From contig JACRDG010000002.1 of NCBI GenBank assembly GCA_016218715.1, positions 25,131 through 89,130 on the forward strand: a stretch of 64,000 nucleotides of DNA. Direction: 5' to 3'. The first letter of the stretch is position 1. Each line of letters begins with the position of its first letter. Below, piece after piece: positions 45,711 through 53,568 of this stretch. The notes under the pieces were generated by a model. That model did not search any database, was not told where the DNA came from, and saw only the letters and a program-made list of their open reading frames with translations. A program made the translations under genes and the position numbers. Source of the stretch: Desulfomonile tiedjei. Lineage in GTDB: Bacteria > Desulfobacterota > Desulfomonilia > Desulfomonilales > Desulfomonilaceae.

Positions 45711-47513
45711 TCACCGCACAGATTCGAAGGATTTCAGTACCCACCCCTTCGCGGTCCAGTCGCCCTTTGGCCGGCCGGAATCGGTAAGTTCGTTCCACAT
45801 GGCATCGAGGAACCGCTGCTGGTCGGTCAGCCACGGACTCGCGGCATCCCCCACGTCGTCCTTGTTCCAGAAGGGCTTCAGCGAATCGAGGGGAGTCGCG
45901 GTGAGCAGGGCAAAGACCGCTTCCTTTCCGAAAGGCGGCTGAATGGTTATGGCACCTCCGCCACCGACCACCACGTTTTGCTGGGCGTTCAGTCGCCGCG
46001 GCTGCTCGTTCGGCCCGGGGTAGAGCGGATGAATCACTCCCTGGCAGTCCACGCTCCAGATGTACAGATAGCCAGTGGTCCCCGCTTTGGCCTGGAAGAT
46101 GAGTTCATCGCCCTTGAGCACCGTACCCGGCCTCCGAGGGACGGGCGTCTTAACCGCATAACTCAAGTCCACGGCGACACGCGTATCGGGATTGCGCAAC
46201 GTGGCGAAGCCGGTTTGGAGGAAGTACCCCCGGAAGTTCTTGATCGCAGCGGGGAGAACCGTGTTGAGATCCGCACCCGTATGGGTCTCCCAGTAGTCGC
46301 CCGTAGCATCCGAAAGCCGCATACCGTACGCGGTTCCCGATTTCTGTACCTCGAAGAGGCACCGCGCCGCGGTCGCATCGTCGGTCCACTGGATCGCAGG
46401 CGAGAGCTGCTTCAGAGCCCCCTGAATGTTGACGCGCTCTCCAGCCGATATGCTGCTATCGCTCTTCAGGGAACAGGCGACGACGGAAGGCCGGTCTGTG
46501 AGAGTCTTTTCTACAGCCACCCCCGTAACGAAGACCTCCCGGCCGAGAGCTTTCGGGTTGAACTCGTGCTGCGGAATCTGTGCGAAGCCGTCCCTCGCGA
46601 CCTGTTCGCGCAAATACATGGCGAGTTTCTCGAAGGTGATCTTCCCGTCCGTCTCGACAGCAGCCTTGCCGTTGAGGGCGTTCAGCAGGTACCAGGTGAA
46701 GACGCTGTGAATCCCTTTCGGGTCCTTTTCGAAGGGGACGATTTCCGCGGGTTGAGATGCCTCGCACGCGGTCAGAACAACCAGCCGAGGACCCTGGAGG
46801 TCCAGACCGGACAACATATTGTTCACGCCCCGACCGCCGCTCTCCGATTCCGCTTCACCGAACCGCGGCTCGAAGACGCTCTTCTGTACCACCGGGTCTG
46901 AAATGGTCTTGTACTTGACGAAGTACGGATTCACTCTCTTATGAATCGAGCCGGCATGGCACGAGTCGCTGATGACGACAACGGTCCTCCCATGCATCTG
47001 CTTGAGCAGAGCGCCGATTTCCTGTCCTGTAATGAAGTTCTGCGTCCCGTCAACGGTGAAGGCGAATCCGGGTCTTCCCCTGAACGTCCTGCGGACCCGA
47101 TTAGCGGTCGCCTTCGCGTCCCACGGCATGATCGCCCTGTCCATCCCGTCCTGGATCTGTACGCCGTTCTCATTCCAAATCTGAATGCCGTGCCCACTGA
47201 AATAGAATAAGGCGCGGTCACCGGGCCGCGTCCCATCGATGAGCCATTCCTTGATGGTCCGGAGGATATTGGCCCGGGTAGATTCCTGGTCCAGAATGGT
47301 CTTGGTTTGTTCGGCGGTGAACAGCCCCTTGGCAATGAGACTCTCCCGGAGCAGTCTCACGTCCTCTCGGACCCCTTTGAGATTGTACTCGGGGGAAGAA
47401 TATTCCTCCACCCCTACAAAGAGGGCCCGGTTCGCCCCCAAAACAGGCTGCTCGGTGGCCGCGACCGAAAAGGCCGCGACCACGAGAAGCGATATGAACA
47501 GACCTGTTCTCAT
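45711..47513 (-). CDS. Secreted caspase-fold (C14) protease with C-terminal DUF4384
   Basis: 600 residues from the ATG at 47513. A longer frame would add 81 residues that overlap the upstream gene; the signal peptide (FISLLVVAAFSVAAT) begins only here. The caspase-like domain (about 28-330) has His108 (FYFSGHGIQI) and Cys185 (VVISDSCHAGSI), the catalytic dyad, and an acceptable acidic neighbourhood. A middle region with a low-complexity beta pattern follows. Residues about 460-560 are DUF4384 (GTVLKGDELIFQAKAGTTGY, LYIWSVDCQGVIHPLYPG). The start is four bases after the OmpA-domain gene stop, so it is the fourth gene of the operon. Substrate unknown. Confidence 0.9.
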   Translation of the reverse strand: MRTGLFISLLVVAAFSVAATEQPVLGANRALFVGVEEYSSPEYNLKGVREDVRLLRESLIAKGLFTAEQTKTILDQESTRANILRTIKEWLIDGTRPGDRALFYFSGHGIQIWNENGVQIQDGMDRAIMPWDAKATANRVRRTFRGRPGFAFTVDGTQNFITGQEIGALLKQMHGRTVVVISDSCHAGSIHKRVNPYFVKYKTISDPVVQKSVFEPRFGEAESESGGRGVNNMLSGLDLQGPRLVVLTACEASQPAEIVPFEKDPKGIHSVFTWYLLNALNGKAAVETDGKITFEKLAMYLREQVARDGFAQIPQHEFNPKALGREVFVTGVAVEKTLTDRPSVVACSLKSDSSISAGERVNIQGALKQLSPAIQWTDDATAARCLFEVQKSGTAYGMRLSDATGDYWETHTGADLNTVLPAAIKNFRGYFLQTGFATLRNPDTRVAVDLSYAVKTPVPRRPGTVLKGDELIFQAKAGTTGYLYIWSVDCQGVIHPLYPGPNEQPRRLNAQQNVVVGGGGAITIQPPFGKEAVFALLTATPLDSLKPFWNKDDVGDAASPWLTDQQRFLDAMWNELTDSGRPKGDWTAKGWVLKSFESVR

Positions 47514-47517
47514 CGGA

Positions 47518-48600
47518 TCAATGACACCTCGATCGTCCATAACGGCTTGAATGCCGGGCCATGTCTGCGTTGCGTATCTCAACCCGGCGGTTGAGATAGC
47601 GTCCTTCGTCATCATAGTTCGGCGCGATCGGACAGATCTTGCCGTACGAACGGGGTGTAATCCGGCGTGGCTGGATATTCCATCGATCTTCAAGGTACCG
47701 AGCAACAGCCTCGGCACGACGGTAAGCCAAGTCGCAATTGGTCTCTTCATCACCAATGCTGTCGGTATGACCGTCGATGAAGAAGCGTCTCACGTGCCGG
47801 AGCTCTCGGTCTTCAAGGGCCATACCCAACTCATCCAGTTGACGCCGGGATCGAGGGTTGAGTGTAGCGGAGCCCGACTCGAACTGAATGGACAAGGCAA
47901 GTCCCGGAGCATCCTCGTCGTCGGAGCAGGGAGGCCTGAAGTGCCGCCTGTGCCGATCGTACCGGTCATCGTCTCGGTCGTGTCGGGCGTACCGGAAGTA
48001 CCGGTAGTCCCGGCCGAATCGGCGTCGCGGCTCGACGTTGATGCTCTCCTCTTGAGTGTCGCGGTCCTCCGGCCTGGTTATGAGGGATTCGACGATGGTC
48101 TCTTTCTTCACGAGATCGCCTTCACCCTTGGCTTCCAGGTCAACAGACGCGGTTTTCACGGGCAGAGCGCGATATTCCTCAAAGGTCTTCTTGTCGTAGC
48201 AGAGGCTCAAACCGGCCTCAAAGAATCTCCTCGCGGGATCGATCTGGCCCTCGGTCTTGAGCTTTCGGGCAATTTCGAAGACCCGTTTACACGTGTTCTT
48301 GTCCTCCCCGCCAAGCGCTACTTGGAAGTGCTGGAGCGCGTCCGTGTACTTCTTCTGTGAGATGAGTTGTTCCGCTTGTTTCATCTCACCGGAAACATCG
48401 ACTTTTGGGGGGCACAGTGAATCGGCCTCCATCAGGAGCCCCTTTTTCACCTCTTCGGGCATCTTGTCGGCCTCAGCCACATGCTTGCGTATCGTGGCGG
48501 CCCGCTCGCATCCGGACTCCGCTGCCAGGGCCGGCCCTACGGTGACCGCCAGGACGGTTACCAGCAGCACAAGGCCGATAAACGCAACTCTTGTTTTCAT
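47518..48600 (-). CDS. Secreted OmpA-domain protein with charged middle segment
   Basis: 360 residues. Signal peptide cleaved after ALA (near residue 26), then a TPR-like helical part with paired cysteines (ISQKKYTDALQHFQVALGGE), an Arg/Asp/Tyr-rich stretch (RRRFGRDYRYFRYARHDRDD) and an OmpA domain: SIQFESGSATLNPRSRRQLD, FIDGHTDSIGDEETNCDLAY, PRSYGKICPIAPNYDDEGRY then NRRVEIR. The start overlaps the stop of the DUF4384 gene by four bases (ATGA). It probably anchors the system to peptidoglycan in the periplasm. Confidence 0.9.
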   Translation of the reverse strand: MKTRVAFIGLVLLVTVLAVTVGPALAAESGCERAATIRKHVAEADKMPEEVKKGLLMEADSLCPPKVDVSGEMKQAEQLISQKKYTDALQHFQVALGGEDKNTCKRVFEIARKLKTEGQIDPARRFFEAGLSLCYDKKTFEEYRALPVKTASVDLEAKGEGDLVKKETIVESLITRPEDRDTQEESINVEPRRRFGRDYRYFRYARHDRDDDRYDRHRRHFRPPCSDDEDAPGLALSIQFESGSATLNPRSRRQLDELGMALEDRELRHVRRFFIDGHTDSIGDEETNCDLAYRRAEAVARYLEDRWNIQPRRITPRSYGKICPIAPNYDDEGRYLNRRVEIRNADMARHSSRYGRSRCH

Positions 48601-49895
48601 CGTTCCACCTTGAATGAGGTCTTGGCTGTCTGGTAGCCCCTGTCCGGGATCTCGTCGAGCCTTACCCTGATGTCTTCCTCTATTTTTTCAGGAGCATCTT
48701 CCCAGACCTGGTACGCGTACCGGTCCCAGTTATAGTCGCCGCGATACACTTTGTACTTGTTTCTGGTTGCAATGGCCCTCACTGACTCCCGTCCCGCAGG
48801 GCCTTCGACCCTGAACATGAACTCATCCTCTCGGTTAGTGGGAATTTCTACGACTTTGCCGCCGCGAACGAAATTGTCTTTCTGGAAGCGGTTGGGAAAG
48901 ATTACTCTCACTTTTCCGCTTGAACCAAAGGAGACGAGGTTGAGGTAGCAGTCTCTCTCGGAATAGAAGTAGAATCGAACGGGCTCTCCGATCCGGTATC
49001 TTTTCCGGTCGGTCCACAGTTTGACGACGGAGTCTTCATAGTCTCGCCCGCGGTCCAAGTCGCGGTCACGCTCGCTCCTCTCGCCTCGATACCGGTCACG
49101 GCCGCGATCCCCGTCCCGATCCGAGTCGCGGTCCCGGTCACGGCCGCGATCCCAATCGCGGTCAGGGTCGCGGTCCATGTCGCGGTCGTCGTCTCTCCAG
49201 GAGGCCTCTTCCACGATGCGGAGTTTGGACTGATACTCAGCCCAGTCTTTCCGATCCCGTTTTTCCAGCTCCGCGCCGATATCTTTGACGGCAAGTTTCG
49301 GCTCGGCGACCTCGTAGAAGGGGGATTTGTCGGTCAGCTGTGCGTCCCGAGGGACGAAATCGTACCGCTCTCGGGTTGCTATCGCCTTGACGTAGTTGAC
49401 GCCTCGCGGGCCGTGGACTTTCAACGCGTAGTTCGCGCTCTCCGGAGGAACCTGATACCATTTACCCGCTTTCACATAGTTGTCTCGGTCCCACTTGTTG
49501 GGAAAGAGCACATGGACCTTGCCGCTGGACCCCACGTCCAATATGGTCACGTACGCGTCCCGGTTCGCCCTGAATTTCAGATCGATGCGATCGCCGACGC
49601 GGAAGGCCCGCCGACCGCTTACTGTCGCTACCTGGACTTTGAAGTCGGGATTGTCGTAATCGATCTTGGAGAGTTCCTCGACGACGAAATCCTTCGCCTC
49701 GACGGCGGCTTCCTTGGCCCCGCCTTCTTTGGCCTTTTCGGCAGACTGCGTCACCGCTGCATCCTTGGCCGGGGTGTCTTTGGCCGGGGCATCCTTGGTG
49801 GCCTTACCCGTTTGTGCCACTGCCCCCCCAAAGCAGAGGAGAAGGCACAAACACATCAACCCTAAGTAGATCATGCCCTTCGACACGGTTTTCAT
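48597..49895 (-). CDS. Secreted tandem DUF4384 protein with Asp/Arg repeat linker
   Basis: 432 residues from the ATG at 49895 (MKTVSKGMIYLGLMCLCLLL). Signal peptide, an Ala/Lys/Asp-rich spacer, then a first DUF4384-like domain (about 70-175: FRVGDRIDLKFRANRDAYVT, ILDVGSSGKVHVLFPNKWDR). Residues about 225-285 form an alternating Asp/Arg tract with many DRDRD units. A second DUF4384-like domain follows (YRIGEPVRFYFYSERDCYLN, LVSFGSSGKVRVIFPNRFQK). The domain is found in secreted or surface proteins beside caspases, but its role is not established. Second gene of the caspase operon, about 20 bases after the first caspase. Confidence 0.87.
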   Translation of the reverse strand: MKTVSKGMIYLGLMCLCLLLCFGGAVAQTGKATKDAPAKDTPAKDAAVTQSAEKAKEGGAKEAAVEAKDFVVEELSKIDYDNPDFKVQVATVSGRRAFRVGDRIDLKFRANRDAYVTILDVGSSGKVHVLFPNKWDRDNYVKAGKWYQVPPESANYALKVHGPRGVNYVKAIATRERYDFVPRDAQLTDKSPFYEVAEPKLAVKDIGAELEKRDRKDWAEYQSKLRIVEEASWRDDDRDMDRDPDRDWDRGRDRDRDSDRDGDRGRDRYRGERSERDRDLDRGRDYEDSVVKLWTDRKRYRIGEPVRFYFYSERDCYLNLVSFGSSGKVRVIFPNRFQKDNFVRGGKVVEIPTNREDEFMFRVEGPAGRESVRAIATRNKYKVYRGDYNWDRYAYQVWEDAPEKIEEDIRVRLDEIPDRGYQTAKTSFKVER

Positions 49896-49915
49896 TGCTA
49901 CTACTCCTTTGCTCT

Positions 49916-51352
49916 CTAGAATTTGATGTCTTTGGCCAGACCATACTCGTCGGTCACCTGAGGTGTTTGACGGAGGCCTGCTGTTCCAGTGTCTTCCAGC
50001 ACTTTTTCCCGGGCCTTGTCGAATGCGGTCTGGAGGTCCGGTGTCCCACTTTGCATGGCTTGCAAGAGCCAATAGGTGAAGAGGCCGCTCTGCTTCGAGC
50101 GGTCCTCGAACGACTGCTCCCTCTTCAGGCATGCGGCAAGAAGCGATTCTTTCGCCTTGGTCAAATCGGAGTCCGGTTGAGAGACGGGCGAACCCGCAGG
50201 AGCCGCTTGAGCCGCGACGATCTGTATCTCCTTCATTTGCGAGTCGCTCAGGAGGGGGAGATACTTTGAGACCAGGTTTCCGGTCACGTCCTTGGTGATC
50301 TCCCCGCTGTGGCATGAGTCGACCACGACGAGCTTCCTCCGTGCGGGTACTTCTTTCAAAATGCTTCCAAAATCGTGGCCCAACATGAGTATCTGCTTCA
50401 GCTCCGGGCTGTCCGGCCTGAGGGTTTGTTGCTGGTGGTAGCAGACAAAGGCCGATGACAGACCGTCCGGGTGGCGCGCGGGAGGCTGGTCGCGTACGAG
50501 GGTCCCGTGTCCGCTGAAGTAGACGAACGCCAGGTCTTCCGGCTGGGTCTTCTGCACCAGCCAGCGGACACCGTCGGCAAAACCGGTCTTGGACGACTGC
50601 GGCCCGACGACGATCCGCGTGTTCTCCGGCGGGACTCGGAGCTTGTCACCAATGGCTTGGGCGAATTTTCTTGCATCGTCATCACAGTAACGCAAGGCTC
50701 CCGTAGCAGCTCCCACGCTGAGCACGTAGATATTGCTGCTCTTCACGCTCCCGCCTGCGGTCCCTCGCCCGATGACGAATCGTGTCTCAGACGTCCCCCA
50801 GCGCACGTTCCGGCCAAATTGGTCGGTTCGCTTGGAAGCTTCCACCACCAGGTCCTTCAGGTTCCCGGAGTAAGACTTGAAGCCACCCTGATAGTCAGAG
50901 AAGTCTTCTTCTTTCAGAATCTTGTTCTTTTCTGACGTCGCGTAGGCAACGATCCGTTCAACCCCCTCAGGACCCGAAACCCGAAACTGGAACCTGTCCG
51001 TCGCTGCGGGAAAGGAATAGCGTTGTTTCGCTTTGACCAGGTTGTCGGCGCCCGAGAACTGATTCGGCCACAGCCGAGTGATTTTGCGAGAGGTCCCGAC
51101 ATCTATCAAGGTGAGATAGCAGTCCTGGTCGGCCTCGAAGAAGACCTGGACCGTGTCCCCCGGGTTCACTCTCATCTTGTCCACTTGGACCGACACGGTG
51201 ATTTTCGTACCGCCGTCGGTGTTTGTCGGCAGCACGTTGATGTCCTTGGTGAAGCTGATCGTCTTCTCGTCCGCCACACCCAACGAGACCCCAAAGAGGA
51301 TCAGCGCCCACGCCAATAGAACGACAAAGGAAGCTTTTGAATTGCGAAACAT
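49916..51352 (-). CDS. Secreted DUF4384 plus caspase-fold (C14) protease
   Basis: 478 residues. Signal peptide FVVLLAWALILFGVSLGVA, DUF4384 at about 48-150 (VNPGDTVQVFFEADQDCYLT, LIDVGTSRKITRLWPNQFSG), and a caspase-like domain at about 205-470 with His282 (VYFSGHGTLV) and Cys347 (VVVDSCHSGEI). Domain order is the reverse of the second caspase in the operon (45711-47513). First gene of a four-gene operon (caspase, tandem DUF4384, OmpA domain, caspase). Bacterial C14 peptidases often cleave after Lys or Arg or act as regulators; the target here is unknown. Confidence 0.9.
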   Translation of the reverse strand: MFRNSKASFVVLLAWALILFGVSLGVADEKTISFTKDINVLPTNTDGGTKITVSVQVDKMRVNPGDTVQVFFEADQDCYLTLIDVGTSRKITRLWPNQFSGADNLVKAKQRYSFPAATDRFQFRVSGPEGVERIVAYATSEKNKILKEEDFSDYQGGFKSYSGNLKDLVVEASKRTDQFGRNVRWGTSETRFVIGRGTAGGSVKSSNIYVLSVGAATGALRYCDDDARKFAQAIGDKLRVPPENTRIVVGPQSSKTGFADGVRWLVQKTQPEDLAFVYFSGHGTLVRDQPPARHPDGLSSAFVCYHQQQTLRPDSPELKQILMLGHDFGSILKEVPARRKLVVVDSCHSGEITKDVTGNLVSKYLPLLSDSQMKEIQIVAAQAAPAGSPVSQPDSDLTKAKESLLAACLKREQSFEDRSKQSGLFTYWLLQAMQSGTPDLQTAFDKAREKVLEDTGTAGLRQTPQVTDEYGLAKDIKF

Positions 51353-51797
51353 GCCGTACCTCCCGGCCTCAGTGGGTGTTCCCCCCTGCGGGCTCGATCG
51401 TGCACCGTCCGTTCACCCCCGGTGGCCGGAACACGGTTTCCCGGTGGTTTTGATCACCTTGTCCCGACTCGGAGCGGGTATGTGTCGGCTTGCGTCATGG
51501 CCCTTAGTACACCATTCAGAAGTCTGGTCGCGGATTTTAGGTTTCTTGGTGGAACAGGCATCTTTCCTGTCACTTCTTAATGGACCGGCAAGATGCCGGC
51601 CCCACTGAACAGCCAAGAGCAGAGCCTCCAAGCGTGACCGAAATTGCCAAAAGGTGTACTCAGTCTTTCACGTACATACTGTTGGTCGCGGCGCCTTGCC
51701 CAACGTGACTCCGAATTGAAAGAAAAAGAAGCGATGGAATCAAACTTCAGACACGGGTCCCACCATCCCCTTGTAGAAGCACCTGCTGTCCGCGGAT
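51353..51797. repeat. Intergenic region with a modular repeat copy upstream of the caspase operon
   Basis: 51503-51662 carries a complete copy: left end CTTAGTACACCATTCAGAAG followed by TCTGGTCGCGG, core GGAACAGGCATCTTTCCTGT and GACCGGCAAGATGCCGGCCC, and right end GACCGAAATTGCCAAAAGGT followed by GTACTCAG. The operon promoter should lie between 51353 and 51500, but no clear -35/-10 pair was found. Confidence 0.75.
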
Positions 51798-52844
51798 TCA
51801 TGAATGCTCCGCGTCCAGGAGGAGTTGTGCGGCTATAGCCGTGATTCTCGAAGGAATGCGGCTAAGCGCCAGCTTCGTCTGAGTGATGGTGGCTTGCGTG
51901 CCTTCCATTCCCTTTTGGAAAAGCATCCCTTGGAGTGACACGCCTTCTGCTGATGGATGCAGCTCGAAACAGAGCAGATAATCAACGCCCAGCGTGGAGA
52001 AAGCCTGATCCGCTACCGCCTTGAGGCCCTCGCCGGGTGGAACCTTGTGCTGGAGTGCTGCCCGCAGGTCACGCGGCGAGACAATCTCGTACGAACCGCC
52101 GAGTCGCTTTGCCAGGTCGACCTTCTCATAGGTCTCGTCCAACTGCGACTGAGAAAAGCCGGATTTTTCCGGCACCACGATCAGCACCGCGATTTTCTTT
52201 TCAGCAGCAGGCTGCCCGCCGGGAAAAGGGCCCTTGGCCATCAGCCTCGAAGCGCCATCATGCCAGACGACATCGCTGAATACCGGAAACAGTACCTCTT
52301 TCTCCGCGCTTCTGGGCAAGATTACTATCATCAGCAGAGCGGCAGCCACCGCGCCCAGGGCCAGGGAAGGAAGACTGAGGTCGGCCCTCAGGGCCTGGAT
52401 CGCTGCTTTGACGCGCTGGCCCCATCCCTGCGCCGGCGCACTATACACCTCGGCGATCTTGTTCCTGATGAATTTCTTCTCGTGTAACGACAGCTCCGGA
52501 TCGCCTCCTTCGCATGTTTCTCTGCTCAACTCCTCGATCAGCTCTACTTCCTGCGCGCACCGGGGGCACGACCCCACGTGGGATTCAATCGTGGGATCCA
52601 CGAGTTCTTTCCGGGCCAATGCGACGATTGTATCGGAAGAAGGACACCCGGACATCGAAGACCCCAACTGCACGGCGTAGGTGCTCAGAAACCGGTGTGC
52701 CTGCTCCAGGGCCGCCAGCTCTTCTTGGCATGCGCTGCAATCTCTGATGTGGTCATGAAGACCGTCTATTTCTTGCGGGAACTCCGCCGGGGACAAGGCC
52801 ATTGCCAGCTTCTCGGAAATCTCTTGTCCTGTGCATTTTTTCAT
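51798..52844 (-). CDS. Double zinc-finger anti-sigma factor with long extracytoplasmic domain
   Basis: 348 residues. Two His-x3-Cys-x2-Cys fingers (HIRDCSACQEE near 32, HVGSCPRCAQE near 89) form an unusual tandem ZAS region. One membrane helix lies near 160-178 (LALGAVAAALLMIVILP), and a periplasmic domain of about 160 residues follows (KKIAVLIVVPEKSGFSQSQL, YLLCFELHPSAEGVSLQGML). The start is one base from the stop of the sigma-factor gene. It should restrain that sigma factor and release it on an envelope signal; the C-terminal domain is unrecognised. Confidence 0.8.
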   Translation of the reverse strand: MKKCTGQEISEKLAMALSPAEFPQEIDGLHDHIRDCSACQEELAALEQAHRFLSTYAVQLGSSMSGCPSSDTIVALARKELVDPTIESHVGSCPRCAQEVELIEELSRETCEGGDPELSLHEKKFIRNKIAEVYSAPAQGWGQRVKAAIQALRADLSLPSLALGAVAAALLMIVILPRSAEKEVLFPVFSDVVWHDGASRLMAKGPFPGGQPAAEKKIAVLIVVPEKSGFSQSQLDETYEKVDLAKRLGGSYEIVSPRDLRAALQHKVPPGEGLKAVADQAFSTLGVDYLLCFELHPSAEGVSLQGMLFQKGMEGTQATITQTKLALSRIPSRITAIAAQLLLDAEHS

Positions 52845-52845
52845 G

Positions 52846-53568
52846 TCAGCCAGCCGCCTTTACGGAGTCCAAGAGCCGGAGCAGGCACCTTCTCAGCATA
52901 ACCACCAGCGTGTTTTCTTTGGTGCCGGTCATCGCTGCAATCTCGGAAAAAGAGAGTTCTTCGTAATACCTGAAACGGATTAGCTCTCTGCAGCGTTCGT
53001 CGAGCCGAGCCAGCGCTCCTCGCATCGCCCGAAGGCCCTCTTGATCGATTAGTAGCTTTTCGGGGTTTTTGGTGATGGATAGTCCGTCGAAAATCGCGTT
53101 ATTTCCGGCACGCTCCTCTCCGCACTCCATGGAAAGGGTAATTGCGCCGCCGCCACCTCGCTTGGTCGCGGTCTTTCGCCTCAAGTGGGCGATGCATGAA
53201 CTGACCGAAATACGGTAGATGAACGTGCTCAGGCGGGATCTGAACTCAAACGTCTTCAGAGACCTGATCACCGCCTCCAGAATGTCCTGTCTGACGTCCT
53301 CGATATCGGCACGGTCGAAGCCCCATTTTTTCCAGGCAGCGATCGAGGAGATCGTCGGGAAATGAGCCTCGAACAGGGTGTCCCATGCGTCTCTTTCGCC
53401 GGCGAGGCAACGTTTCACGAGGGATTTCTCAGCATCCTCAGGTATTGCGTGCATGTGCGTGCAGCCCCTTGGGTTGGCAGGATCCTGGTATCCATCAACT
53501 TCCGCCGCCCTGTCGCCGTCCCGCGGATCAGTCCCGGACAAGGACTGAACGGAGCGTTTCGCGTCCAT
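52846..53568 (-). CDS. ECF-type RNA polymerase sigma factor
   Basis: 240 residues. Region 2 is LVKRCLAGERDAWDTLFEAH with DIEDVRQDILEAVIRSLKTF, and region 4 is LARLDERCRELIRFRYYEEL then SFSEIAAMTGTKENTLVVML. The first ATG (53568) directly follows the TGA of the DUF3160 gene; an internal ATG at 53454 would fit the conserved region better, so the true start is uncertain. It sits between a DUF3160 gene and its anti-sigma gene in one coupled unit, and may control the adjacent caspase operon, which is transcribed in the same direction. Confidence 0.88.
   Translation of the reverse strand: MDAKRSVQSLSGTDPRDGDRAAEVDGYQDPANPRGCTHMHAIPEDAEKSLVKRCLAGERDAWDTLFEAHFPTISSIAAWKKWGFDRADIEDVRQDILEAVIRSLKTFEFRSRLSTFIYRISVSSCIAHLRRKTATKRGGGGAITLSMECGEERAGNNAIFDGLSITKNPEKLLIDQEGLRAMRGALARLDERCRELIRFRYYEELSFSEIAAMTGTKENTLVVMLRRCLLRLLDSVKAAG

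Noticed and set aside
45711..51352. Caspase genes as part of an anti-phage defence (CBASS, Avs, gasdermin-type) system
   Set aside because: Both caspases have signal peptides, and no nucleotidyltransferase, STAND ATPase or gasdermin-like gene is nearby. A surface role fits better.
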